This document shows, in pieces, positions 17,014 through 26,386 of a DNA stretch of 64,000 nt. Below the pieces are notes generated by a model. That model worked only from the letters and a program-made list of their open reading frames with translations. It had not been told where the DNA came from and did not search any database. The stretch covers positions 248,001-312,000 of the forward strand of contig NZ_CP100470.1 in the NCBI RefSeq assembly GCF_030323145.1, read 5' to 3'. This stretch comes from Mesorhizobium sp. C432A (lineage in GTDB: Bacteria > Pseudomonadota > Alphaproteobacteria > Rhizobiales > Rhizobiaceae). Each line of letters opens with the position of its first letter. Within the stretch, counting starts at the first letter, position 1. The position numbers were made by a program, and so were the translations under genes.

Positions 17014-18585
17014 ATGGCGATTGATCTGGCCGAGATCGAGAAGCGGCTATGGAGCGTGGCGGACCAGCTTCGCGCCAATTCCGGGCTCAAGCCGTCGGAA
17101 TATTCCCGACCGGTCCTCGGGCTGCTCTTCCTCCGTTATGCGGAAAGCAGGTTCGCGGCGGTTGAGAAGGAACTGCAGCCGCGCGAAGGCAGCCGCCTCG
17201 GGCCGCCCGGACCTGATGCTTATAAGGCCCGCAACGTCATCTATCTGTCGCCGGAGTCGCGCTTCTCGCATCTTCTGCAATTGCCCGATGGGTCGAACCT
17301 TGGCCGGGCACTCAATCATGCGATGGAGGATATCGAGAAACACAATCCGGATTTGGCCGATGCCTTGCCGAAGAACTACGGGGCGGTAGGCGATGGCATC
17401 TTGCGCGAGTTGATCAAGCTCCTTGCCCCGATCGAGATCGCTGGTGACGCCTTTGGCAAGGTGTACGAATATTTCATGGGCTCGTTCGCTTTGCAGGAAA
17501 TGCAGAAGGGCGGCGAGTACTACACACCATCGTGCATCGTCCGACTGATCGTCGAGATTATCGAGCCCTATCGCGGGCGCATCCTCGATCCTGCCTGCGG
17601 TTCGGGCGGCATGTTCGTGCATTCGGCAGATTTCGTCCGCGCACACCAGAATGCCCCTGAGAAGGAGCTTTCGATCTACGGCATCGAGAAGGTCAGCGAG
17701 ACATTGCGGCTTGCCAAGATGAATCTCGCCGTCCACGGTCTCGGCGGGACGATCATGGATGCCAATGCCTACTACGACGAGCCGTTCGCCGATCTCGGCG
17801 GCGTGGTCGACAAGTTCGATTTCGTCATGGCCAATCCGCCCTTCAACGTCACTGGCGTCGACAAGGAGAGGGAAACGGTCTCCAAACGAGCTGACCGCTT
17901 CCCCTTCGGCCTGCCGAGAGCAGACAATGGCAATTATCTCTGGATCGAGCTGTTCTGGACGGCACTGAACGATACCGGCCGAGCCGGCTTCGTTATGGCC
18001 AATTCAGCGTCGGATGCTCGCGGCTCGGAGGCAGAAATAAGGCAAAAACTAGTCGAAACTGGAGGCGTCGATGTCATTGTCTCAGTCGGCCCGAATTTTT
18101 TCTATACCGTTACGTTGCCTTGCACCCTTTGGTTCCTCAATAAGGCCAAGCGTGAAAGTAAACGTGCGGACGAGGTGCTATTCATCGACGCCAGACATAC
18201 TTTCCGCCAGATTGACAGAGCACACCGCGATTTCACCGATGCCCAGATAGAGTACCTCGCTAATATCGTTCGGCTGTGGCGCGGCGAGGAGACCGAGGCC
18301 AAGTGGAATAGTCATGGATTGCTGGAGGCCAACGGTTTCCAAGGAGCCTATGCCGACGTCCCCGGTCTTTGTAAGGTTGCAAATCGCGCCGAAATCGCAG
18401 CGCAGAACTGGAGTCTAAATCCCGGCCGGTACGTAGGATCGATGACGAATGAATTGGACGATGTCGATTTCGTAGAAACATTGGGGGAGCTTCAGGAAGA
18501 GCTTGAAGTGCTCACGGTTGAGGCTCGAAGGCTGGAAAATTCAATCGCTAGAAATCTGACAGTTGTATTGGACCGTTCTTCATGA
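17014..18585 (+). CDS. hsdM: Type I restriction-modification system methyltransferase subunit
   Basis: A 523-residue N6-adenine methyltransferase. An N-terminal HsdM helical domain (LAEIEKRLWSVADQLRAN) precedes the catalytic domain with the S-adenosylmethionine loop ILDPACGSGGMF and the catalytic NPPF motif in MANPPFNVTG. It protects host DNA and forms the HsdM2S core of the enzyme. GGGAG eight bases before the ATG supports this start. Its last codon overlaps the hsdS start as ATGA, and this coupling is repeated at every junction of the operon. Confidence 0.95.
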   Translation: MAIDLAEIEKRLWSVADQLRANSGLKPSEYSRPVLGLLFLRYAESRFAAVEKELQPREGSRLGPPGPDAYKARNVIYLSPESRFSHLLQLPDGSNLGRALNHAMEDIEKHNPDLADALPKNYGAVGDGILRELIKLLAPIEIAGDAFGKVYEYFMGSFALQEMQKGGEYYTPSCIVRLIVEIIEPYRGRILDPACGSGGMFVHSADFVRAHQNAPEKELSIYGIEKVSETLRLAKMNLAVHGLGGTIMDANAYYDEPFADLGGVVDKFDFVMANPPFNVTGVDKERETVSKRADRFPFGLPRADNGNYLWIELFWTALNDTGRAGFVMANSASDARGSEAEIRQKLVETGGVDVIVSVGPNFFYTVTLPCTLWFLNKAKRESKRADEVLFIDARHTFRQIDRAHRDFTDAQIEYLANIVRLWRGEETEAKWNSHGLLEANGFQGAYADVPGLCKVANRAEIAAQNWSLNPGRYVGSMTNELDDVDFVETLGELQEELEVLTVEARRLENSIARNLTVVLDRSS

Positions 18586-19841
18586 GACTCGGCACTGCAA
18601 GTTGGCAAAAGTTGCCGATATCGGCTTGCTGCGAACGCGTGACAAGTGGCGGCACACCGTCCCGCAAATTTCCGAATTTTTATGCCAACGGAACTATTCC
18701 GTGGGTTAAGACCGGCGAATTAGCGGATTGGTATGTGCGTGCTAACGACGTCTCTGAATGGATCACAAATGACGCGTTAGAACGGTCTTCGGCCAAGATT
18801 TATCCTCCTGGAACTGTATTGATAGCCATGTATGGTGACGGGAGCACGATTGGCACGCTTGGGATCGTGGACCGTCCATTGGCTTCAAATCAGGCTTGTT
18901 GCGCTCTTGTTCCTAACAAACGCATTTGCATTCCCGAGTATCTTTTTTATTCGCTCATGCACCGCCGCTCCGAATTGGTGAGCTTGGCCTTAGGAGGCGC
19001 TCAGAGAAATTTGAGCGGCACGACGATCAAGCGTTTTGAGATTTGCGTTCCGCCACTAGCGGTACAATCGCGCATTGCGGACGTTCTTTCGTCTTACGAC
19101 CAGTTGATTGAGAACAATCTTCGGCGCATCGCGATCTTGGAGGAGACAGCGCGCCGTGTATACGAAGAGTGGTTCGTCCGTCTCCGTGCGCCCGCGTGCG
19201 AAGGCCTGCCGCTCATCGACAGCCCGCGTGGGCCGTTCCCGCAAGGCTGGAAAATGGTTCAGCTACAAGAACTAGCCAATGACATCCGTGACGGATGTCT
19301 TCCGGCCGAGTTGGACACGTCGATTCCATACGTCGGCCTAGAACACATTCCGAGACGTTCCACCACTTTAACAGAATGGGGGGCCGTGGACGGAGTGACA
19401 AGCTTGAAGTTGAGATACATGCACGGCGACATTTTGTTCGGCAAAATTCGCCCATATTTCCACAAAGTAGCTGTCGCGCCGAGCCATGGTGTGGCTTCTT
19501 CGGACGCAATCATAATTCGAGCAAAAGACAAGTCCCTTAGATCGATAGTACTTGCCGTCGTATCCTCCGACGATTTCGTTGCCCATGCGGTGCAGACATC
19601 GAATGGCACCAAGATGCCACGGGCGGATTGGAAGGTACTGAGGCAATATGCTGTCGCCGTTCCAGATGGCGACACCCTTGCGGCATTCGACGGCATTATC
19701 TGGCCGAGCGTTGAATTGGCGATGACCCTCGCCAAGCAGAACCGCAACCTTCGCGCACAGCGCGATCTCCTCTTGCCCAAACTGATCTCCGCGGCGATCG
19801 ATGTGTCGGAAGCAGAGCCGCTTCTGGAGGCGGCGGAATGA
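18582..19841 (+). CDS. hsdS: Type I restriction-modification system specificity subunit
   Basis: A 419-residue protein with two target-recognition domains separated by a conserved helical spacer. The first half has WQKLPISACCERVTSGGTPS and ends PPLAVQSRIADVLSSYD; the second starts PQGWKMVQLQELANDIRDG and ends with a helix (LAMTLAKQNRNLRAQRDLLL). Each half should read one side of a bipartite DNA target, but the target cannot be deduced. The gene overlaps hsdM and the following DUF4268 gene by ATGA. It is noticeably AT-rich in its recognition regions, as expected for horizontally shuffled specificity genes. Confidence 0.93.
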   Translation: MRLGTASWQKLPISACCERVTSGGTPSRKFPNFYANGTIPWVKTGELADWYVRANDVSEWITNDALERSSAKIYPPGTVLIAMYGDGSTIGTLGIVDRPLASNQACCALVPNKRICIPEYLFYSLMHRRSELVSLALGGAQRNLSGTTIKRFEICVPPLAVQSRIADVLSSYDQLIENNLRRIAILEETARRVYEEWFVRLRAPACEGLPLIDSPRGPFPQGWKMVQLQELANDIRDGCLPAELDTSIPYVGLEHIPRRSTTLTEWGAVDGVTSLKLRYMHGDILFGKIRPYFHKVAVAPSHGVASSDAIIIRAKDKSLRSIVLAVVSSDDFVAHAVQTSNGTKMPRADWKVLRQYAVAVPDGDTLAAFDGIIWPSVELAMTLAKQNRNLRAQRDLLLPKLISAAIDVSEAEPLLEAAE

Positions 19842-20833
19842 CATTTCCCAAACTTGGGAGGTTGACGGCGATTTCCGCCAAGGCTGTGTGGCTTCACGAA
19901 GCTCAGACCTTCACTCCATGGCTAGCCGAGAACCTCGACTTGCTCGGAGAGGCGCTGCAAATCGGCGAACTAGAATTGAAGGCGACTGAGCTGCCGGCCG
20001 GCGAGTTCCGTCTCGACATTCTCGCCGAGGACGAAAGCGGCAATCCTGTGCTGATCGAGAACCAGTTCGGAAATACCGATCACCGGCACCTCGGGCAACT
20101 TATCACTTACATTGCCAGCCAGAGAAGCGATGCCACCGCCATATGGATCGCAGAGACGATTCGCGAGGATCATCGCGCCGCAATCGATTGGCTGAACAGT
20201 GCGACCAAGGAGGGCTTCAATTTCTTCGCGGTGGAGGTCGAAGCGCTGAAGATTGGTGACAGCGACCCGGCGCCGTTCTTTCGCGTCGTAGCCCAACCCA
20301 ACAATTGGGCGCGCGCCGTAGACGCCAAGGTGTCCGGCGAGGGCGAACTAGCTGATCGGCACAAGGTTCGTTTGGCTTATTGGGCCTCGTTCGCTGAGTA
20401 TCTGCGCAAGAACGATCCTTCCTTCGCAATTAATCGACAGAACAAGGACAATTGGATCCAATTTCGCATCGGTCGCGCTGGGTTCGCAATCCTCTGCACG
20501 ATCAGCACCAGCAAGCGACGGATCGGTGTGGAGCTCTATCTATTCGACGACCCGCTCAAGGTTCGCATCCGCGAGCTGAAGCTCGACCGCGCGGCGATCG
20601 AGGCCGCTGTCGGCGAGCCGCTTGAATGGCAGGAATTGCCTAACAAGAAGGCGAGCCGCATTGCGCTCTACATGAACGATGTCGACCCTTCGGAGGCGAG
20701 CGGCTATTCCGACCTGCACGCCTGGATGCTCGACAGGATGCAGAGGTTTCGGCAGGCATTCGCCCCCCGAGTGAAATTGCTCGATCTTGGTGCTGATGGC
20801 GGTGGGATTGGGGAGCCCGACGAGGACGCATGA
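19838..20833 (+). CDS. DUF4268 / PD-(D/E)XK nuclease-like protein inside the hsd operon
   Basis: A 331-residue protein between hsdS and hsdR, joined to both by ATGA overlaps. The N-terminal 120 residues look like a PD-(D/E)XK fold: FRLDILAED (Asp60), then PVLIENQFG with Glu74-x-Gln76 in place of the usual E-x-K, then GQLITYIA and IWIAETIREDHRAAIDWLN. The C-terminal DUF4268 region follows. Such proteins are usually annotated as DUF4268-containing or nuclease-like and their role is unknown. Its place in the operon suggests a structural or regulatory partner of the type I complex or an auxiliary nuclease. The Lys-to-Gln change is also seen in some active members of the superfamily, so activity cannot be excluded. 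Confidence 0.75.
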   Translation: MTFPKLGRLTAISAKAVWLHEAQTFTPWLAENLDLLGEALQIGELELKATELPAGEFRLDILAEDESGNPVLIENQFGNTDHRHLGQLITYIASQRSDATAIWIAETIREDHRAAIDWLNSATKEGFNFFAVEVEALKIGDSDPAPFFRVVAQPNNWARAVDAKVSGEGELADRHKVRLAYWASFAEYLRKNDPSFAINRQNKDNWIQFRIGRAGFAILCTISTSKRRIGVELYLFDDPLKVRIRELKLDRAAIEAAVGEPLEWQELPNKKASRIALYMNDVDPSEASGYSDLHAWMLDRMQRFRQAFAPRVKLLDLGADGGGIGEPDEDA

Positions 20834-23800
20834 GCGACGGGGGCGATCTCATCTTTGAACAGAAGACGCAAAGTTATCGCGGCTTCTCGGAAAATGAGCT
20901 TATCGAGCAACCTGCAATCGACCTCTTCAAGGTTCTCGGCTGGCAGGCCGCTAATCTTTATGGCGAGTTTGGCACCCCTGGTACGCCCCGGCAAAGCCCA
21001 GAGGGACGTGAATCGCGCCGTGTCGCCTTCCTGCCCAACCGTCTCAGGGCGGCGCTTTCGACGTTGAACCCTGGGCTGCCGCAGTCGGCACTTGATGAAG
21101 CCTATGCCTTGCTGACAAGTGAACGCGCGGCACTGGAGCCAGTTCGCGCGAATGCCGATCTGCACGAGATGCTGCGCAACGGCGTGAAGGTGAAGCTTCG
21201 CTCGCCAGGCGGATCGCTGCGCGACGAAACAGTCCGCATCATCGACTGGGCGAATGCCAGTGCGAACGACTTCCTACTGGCCAATCAGGTCTGGTTCTCA
21301 GGCGATCTCTACACCCGCCGTGCCGATCTCGTCGGTTTCGTCAACGGCATCCCGCTGCTCTTCATCGAACTCAAGGCGCTCTATCATTCGATTGCGGACG
21401 CCTACGACGGCAATCTCAAGGACTACCGAACCGCAATACCACAGGTCTTTGTCCCCAACGCCTTCGTCATCCTGTCAAATGGCCATGAAGCCAAGCTCGG
21501 AGCGCCGCTCGCGCCGTTCGAGTTCTTTGCCGATTGGAAGAAGATCGACGAGGAGGAGGAGGAGGGCGTCGTCTCCTTGGAGACCTTGATCCGAGGCACT
21601 TGTCGCCCCGAACGCTTCCTCGACATTGTCGAGAGCTTCATTGCCTTCCAAGAGGGCGAGAGGGGCCTGATCAAAATCATCGCCAAGAACCATCAATACC
21701 TTGGCGTCAACCGCGCGATCGAGGCTGTAGGCAAGCTGAAGGAGAACCAAGGCCGTCTCGGGGTGTTCTGGCACACCCAAGGCTCGGGCAAGAGCTTCTC
21801 CATGATGTTCTTCAGCCGCAAGGTGCTGAGGAAACGTCCCGGCGATTGGACCTTCGTCATCGTCACCGATCGCACGGAACTCGATGATCAGATTGCCGAT
21901 ACCTTCTCCTCTTGCGGTGTACTGACCAAGGACCGCCAATTGGTTCAGGCAGGCTCGCGCAAGCATCTCCAGGAACTCCTGACCGGGAACGAACGATACA
22001 TATTCTCGCTGATTCAGAAGTTCGGCACCGAGCGCGGAGAGGTTTATCCAATGCTGTCGGACCGTTCCGATGTCATCGTCATCACCGACGAGGCACATCG
22101 CAGCCAGTACGACGTGCTTGCCGCCAACATGCGGGCGGCGCTACCCAACGCTGCTTTCCTCGGCTTCACCGGAACACCGCTGATCGCAGGCGAAGCGGAA
22201 CGTACGCGCGAGGTGTTCGGCGACTATGTCTCGGTCTACGACTTCGCCCAGTCGATCGCGGATGGCGCGACGGTGCCCCTCTACTACGAAAGCCGGTTGC
22301 CGGAACTGCAACTGAAGAGTGCCGACCTCGACGAGGAGATAGCCAAGGTTCTCGAAGAAGCTGGGCTCGACCCCAAAGCGGAAGAACAATTGGCGAAGCG
22401 GTTCGCCAAACAATACCACCTCATCACCAACGATGACCGGCTCGACAAGATCGCAGCCGATTTGGTGCGTCATTTCACTGGGCGCGGTTATCGCGGCAAG
22501 GCGATGTTCGTGGCGATCGACAAGGCGACTGCCGTGCGGATGTACGACAAGGTGCAGATGCATTGGACAGCGCATCTGAAGCAGGAGCGGACCCGGATTG
22601 CAGCAATCTTCGATGCTGTCGAGCGGAAGGCGCTGGAGGAGCAGTTGACGTGGCTGGAGGCGACCGACATGGCCGTTATCGTCAGCCAGTCGCAGAATGA
22701 AATAGAGGTCATCGCAAAGCGCGGAGCCGACATACGACCGCACCGTCAACGGATGGTCAAGGAGGAACTCGACGAGCGCTTCAAGGCGGCGGACGATCCG
22801 CTTAGGCTGGTCTTCGTCTGCGCCATGTGGATCACCGGCTTCGACGTGCCTACCTGCTCGACGATCTATCTCGATAAGCCGATGAAGAACCACACGCTGA
22901 TGCAGACGATCGCGCGGGCGAATCGTGTCGCGCCAGGCAAGCAGGCGGGTCTCATCGTCGACTATGTCGGCGTGTTCCGGGACCTCAAGGAGGCGCTGGC
23001 CATCTATGCCAAGCCCCGCCCTGGAGTTGAGACCGATCCGATCAAGGAGAAAGCGCAACTGCTTGCCGAACTGAGGGTGGCGTTGGATAAGGCGCTGGCC
23101 TTTGCCGCCGAGCGAGGGGTTGATCCCGATGCGATCATCGCCGCACAGGGCTTCGAGCGCGCTGCAAAGGTTAGGCATGCCGCAGAAGCGTTGCTCGGCA
23201 CCGACGACGCCAAACGCGAGTTTCTTGGGCTTGTGGGCAAGGCATGGAAGCTCTTTAAGGCAGCTCTGCCAGACCCAGCCGTGCTTCCCTATCGAGGTGC
23301 TTTGGTTGTCCTTCAAGTCATAGCCGAGACAATGCGCAGCCTCACAAGGGCCGGTCCGTCGAAGGACCTTGAAGCTGTGCTCGCAGAGATCGAACGGCTC
23401 GTCGATCAGGCGATTTCAGGGATCGCGATCCGGGTTCCAATCCTTCAAGGCGCCGATCTGAAGAAGTTGCTCGACCTGTCGGCAATCGATTTCGATAAGC
23501 TTGCCGCACTGTTCGCCCAGGGGTCCAAGAAGACCGCCACAGAGGTTTTAAGGGGCACGGCGGAGAAACGGGCAAAAGACCTGGTCGCAAAGAACCCGGC
23601 GCGTGTCAGCCTTCTGGAGCGGCTGCAGAAGCTGATCGACGAATACAACACCGGAAGCATGGATATCGAGGAGCTGTTCCAGCAACTGATGGCCTTTGTC
23701 GGCGATCTCGACGAGGAAGAGCAGCGCCACATTCGGGAGGGCTTGAGCGAGGAAGAACTCGCGATCTTCGACATCCTGACCAAGCCCGAACCGAAGCTGA

Positions 23801-24051
23801 CAATGACCCAGGAGATGGAAGTCAAGAAGCTGGCGCGGGAACTGCTCGCCAAGCTCAAGAAGGAGAAGCTCGTTCTCGACTGGCGGTCCAAGGAAACAGC
23901 AAAGGCAGGCGTACGTCAGACAATCGGCGAGGAGTTCGACGCCTATCTGCCCGAGGTCTACGACCGCAAGCTGTTCGAGGAGAAAGTCCAGCGGACTTAT
24001 CAGTTCGTGTTCGAGCGGATGGAACCTTCAACTCAACATGCGGCGCTGTAG
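20830..24051 (+). CDS. hsdR: Type I restriction endonuclease subunit R
   Basis: A 1073-residue motor and nuclease subunit. The N-terminal nuclease domain carries ADLVGFVNGIPLLFIELKA (the D...ELK catalytic core). Two RecA-like helicase domains follow, with Walker A in FWHTQGSGKSFS, the DEAH-type VITDEAHRS and FTGTPL. A long helical C-terminal part should contact the HsdM2S methylase. Together with hsdM and hsdS it cuts unmodified DNA far from the recognition site after ATP-driven translocation. Length and motifs are complete, so the system should be active. The gene converges on the integrase, 23 bases away. Confidence 0.96.
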   Translation: MSDGGDLIFEQKTQSYRGFSENELIEQPAIDLFKVLGWQAANLYGEFGTPGTPRQSPEGRESRRVAFLPNRLRAALSTLNPGLPQSALDEAYALLTSERAALEPVRANADLHEMLRNGVKVKLRSPGGSLRDETVRIIDWANASANDFLLANQVWFSGDLYTRRADLVGFVNGIPLLFIELKALYHSIADAYDGNLKDYRTAIPQVFVPNAFVILSNGHEAKLGAPLAPFEFFADWKKIDEEEEEGVVSLETLIRGTCRPERFLDIVESFIAFQEGERGLIKIIAKNHQYLGVNRAIEAVGKLKENQGRLGVFWHTQGSGKSFSMMFFSRKVLRKRPGDWTFVIVTDRTELDDQIADTFSSCGVLTKDRQLVQAGSRKHLQELLTGNERYIFSLIQKFGTERGEVYPMLSDRSDVIVITDEAHRSQYDVLAANMRAALPNAAFLGFTGTPLIAGEAERTREVFGDYVSVYDFAQSIADGATVPLYYESRLPELQLKSADLDEEIAKVLEEAGLDPKAEEQLAKRFAKQYHLITNDDRLDKIAADLVRHFTGRGYRGKAMFVAIDKATAVRMYDKVQMHWTAHLKQERTRIAAIFDAVERKALEEQLTWLEATDMAVIVSQSQNEIEVIAKRGADIRPHRQRMVKEELDERFKAADDPLRLVFVCAMWITGFDVPTCSTIYLDKPMKNHTLMQTIARANRVAPGKQAGLIVDYVGVFRDLKEALAIYAKPRPGVETDPIKEKAQLLAELRVALDKALAFAAERGVDPDAIIAAQGFERAAKVRHAAEALLGTDDAKREFLGLVGKAWKLFKAALPDPAVLPYRGALVVLQVIAETMRSLTRAGPSKDLEAVLAEIERLVDQAISGIAIRVPILQGADLKKLLDLSAIDFDKLAALFAQGSKKTATEVLRGTAEKRAKDLVAKNPARVSLLERLQKLIDEYNTGSMDIEELFQQLMAFVGDLDEEEQRHIREGLSEEELAIFDILTKPEPKLTMTQEMEVKKLARELLAKLKKEKLVLDWRSKETAKAGVRQTIGEEFDAYLPEVYDRKLFEEKVQRTYQFVFERMEPSTQHAAL

Positions 24052-24074
24052 GGACGGCAACTACACCCTCCGCC

Positions 24075-25745
24075 TCACAAAGCCTTCCGCTCGGCTCCCG
24101 CTTTGCCTATCTGCCGCTCGCGTTGGGCTTGAGCTGGAACGGCTTGGTTTGGTGGTCTCCAAGTCGTCACCTTGACATCGAAGCGCGGCAGCTTCGTGAT
24201 TTCCCTGATGAGGGCGCTGGGTGGGAAATCGCCGTATCCCTCGCGAGCATCCTCACGACCACTCCCAAGCATGTAGTCACGGTGCTGCTTGTCCATGTCG
24301 TGAGCGCGCGAGAGCGTCGTAAAAAGGTGCCGCCAAGCGTGGTTGGGTTTGCCGCCCGGTGCCGCGATACCCAATTCCTCCGTGATCCAATTCCCGACTC
24401 GGACGCCCGCCTCCTCCGACCGACGCTTTCCTGTCAGCTTGGTGAGGTCGGTCCTGGGATAGGGGACGTAGAAGGCCGGCCCCTCGCCCACCTCCTTGAA
24501 CATGTCAAGCAAGCCCAATTCCACAAGGTGCGGATGAACGGCAGTCATCCACGCCCTGCCGCTCTTTGTGGAACCGGCCTCAGGCGTGATGAGCAAATAG
24601 GGTATGTCACCATCCGTTCGGACATCCACGCCGCGAAGCTGAGTGATCTCGGTCACTCGTAGGCCGGAATAAGCGCATATCCACGGTACCCAGAAGAGCG
24701 CGCGCTTGTGAGGCGCTGAGATGTCTTTGGAACTTCCGTTGAACGTGGCGCTGAGGATGGCCCTGGCTTCATCTATGTTGTAGCCCTTCTTGCCCGGCGC
24801 TGGGCCGTCTCTTCGATCTCGAATGTCGTTAGCCACGTTTGCCGGTAAGCTGAACTCCCTGACTGCGTGGGTGAGGACCGCGCTCAACGCCGCAAGGGCC
24901 TTGCCATTAATCTTCGATGGCGAAAGCCCCTCGGCTATCAATTCGTCACGCCACTTCCGAACATCCGCGCTCGTCACGTCCTGAGCATTCCGGTGCCCGC
25001 TGCTCTTGACGAATTTGGCGAGGTCTCGCGCGTAGTCCCTCTTGGTCTTCTCATTGAGGCTCTGTGTCGCGAACTTATGGTCCAGGAGCGCGAACAGGTC
25101 CAAATCCTCCACCGTCCGTGGTGCTGGCTTGGCCTCGCCGCGCTCGTTCTCCCAGTCGGGGAACCGCTTCCGTGCTTCATCCGGCGAATAGTCGCCTGCG
25201 GCCTTCCTGAGATTGGTCTCGGCCGCAAGCTGGATTGCCTTGTAGGCTGCATGGACGACGCGAGTCCGGCTCAAGGGATTGGTGTTGACGCCCTCCTCAA
25301 GGAACAGTTCATCAACCGTCGGTCCGAACCAGCGGTCAAGTTCGCCGCCCTCTTCCTTGCCTTTGTTCAGCCGCAGGACTTCTTTCCAGATGCCTTGCTC
25401 CCCGGGCTCCCTGTCCATCATGTCGACCAGGCGGGCGTAGAGGACGCCGGCAAGGGCTTGGACCTGCTTGTTGGAGAGTGGCTGAGGGCCTTCCCTGAAC
25501 CGCTGCCAGTACTCATGTAGCGCAGCATCGGCTTCGCGGTGACGCCTTTTGGCTTCTGCGGGGTCTTTCGTATCGAGGCTAACCTTGACGGTTGCCCCCG
25601 CCTTTACCGTCCTAAAGATGCCACCAACGGGAATTGCCACCTTTCCGTCCAGTGGAATATCCCTCAAATCGGACGGCGCGCGTTGTCGAAGGTAATAGAC
25701 GCCAGTCTTCGGATGTGGCTTAGGTGCAGGCATTCTCAAGCTCAT
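24075..25745 (-). CDS. Tyrosine site-specific integrase of the island
   Basis: A 556-residue phage-type integrase. The N-terminus (GVYYLRQRAPSDLRD) matches the DUF6538 arm-binding region. A SAM-like core-binding domain spans about residues 225-330. The catalytic domain has YSGLRVTEITQLR (catalytic Arg), HAWR (His469, Arg472) and the nucleophile in EGYGD (Tyr504). It should integrate and excise the island at the tRNA-Thr 3' end, only about 80 bases upstream of its start. I use the ATG at 25745; an in-frame extension to 25814 is unlikely. Confidence 0.93.
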   Translation of the reverse strand: MSLRMPAPKPHPKTGVYYLRQRAPSDLRDIPLDGKVAIPVGGIFRTVKAGATVKVSLDTKDPAEAKRRHREADAALHEYWQRFREGPQPLSNKQVQALAGVLYARLVDMMDREPGEQGIWKEVLRLNKGKEEGGELDRWFGPTVDELFLEEGVNTNPLSRTRVVHAAYKAIQLAAETNLRKAAGDYSPDEARKRFPDWENERGEAKPAPRTVEDLDLFALLDHKFATQSLNEKTKRDYARDLAKFVKSSGHRNAQDVTSADVRKWRDELIAEGLSPSKINGKALAALSAVLTHAVREFSLPANVANDIRDRRDGPAPGKKGYNIDEARAILSATFNGSSKDISAPHKRALFWVPWICAYSGLRVTEITQLRGVDVRTDGDIPYLLITPEAGSTKSGRAWMTAVHPHLVELGLLDMFKEVGEGPAFYVPYPRTDLTKLTGKRRSEEAGVRVGNWITEELGIAAPGGKPNHAWRHLFTTLSRAHDMDKQHRDYMLGSGREDAREGYGDFPPSALIREITKLPRFDVKVTTWRPPNQAVPAQAQRERQIGKAGAERKAL

Positions 25746-25824
25746 GTGTACCACTCCTGTGTACCAGACAGGCGGCAGAAAGACCAATAAAGTCAGATAG
25801 TTGTTTCCAAACAATGGTTTGGGA

Positions 25825-25899
<75 letters not shown>

Positions 25900-26049
25900 C
25901 GCTGATGGCGGGGCTTCTGCCATATAGAACCGGCAAGCGCAAGGCGTCTGTGAAAGGCTTTGCCAGACAAGTTTCGCTGACATGGCGGCGCCACAATGCT
26001 AGCTATCCCTTGAACGGCAGGCCCTGCCAGTTGCGGGCGGGACGGAACG

Positions 26050-26244
26050 ATGGACGAGAAGACAATTCCACCGAAAAAGGCTGATCCGGAAAAAAAGGAC
26101 GGGACTGACCGCAAGGACCGTCTGGCCGAGCAGCTGCGCGCCAATCTCATGAAGCGCAAGACGCAAGCGCGCTCGCGGCGCACCGGTGATCCTGACCAGC
26201 GGCCCGAAGGACTGCCGGCTGCTGAAAAAATGCACAAGGACTGA
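26050..26244 (+). CDS. Small hydrophilic hypothetical protein upstream of murA
   Basis: A 64-residue, highly charged protein ([17 protein letters not shown]...[20 protein letters not shown]) with no membrane segment. The [16 protein letters not shown] stretch should be one amphipathic basic helix. A GGGACGGA stretch precedes the ATG. It is followed 140 bases later by murA on the same strand. Small proteins of this type are common before murA in related genomes as far as I recall, but no function is known. Confidence 0.6.
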   Translation: MDEKTIPPKKADPEKKDGTDRKDRLAEQLRANLMKRKTQARSRRTGDPDQRPEGLPAAEKMHKD

Positions 26245-26386
26245 CCGATATCAGCCACACTGGCCGGTCACCTTGGCCAAAGGGGCTCAGAAATCCTATT
26301 TCTTGAACCAAGCCGGCCAATGGTCTAGACGGGCCGATACTCAAACTGACGAAAACCGGCCTATCGGGCCGAGGGGACATTCTCTC

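Noticed and set aside
22141..23316. A 391-codon open frame antisense to hsdR
   Set aside because: Shadow of hsdR, with no ribosome-binding site or recognisable domain.
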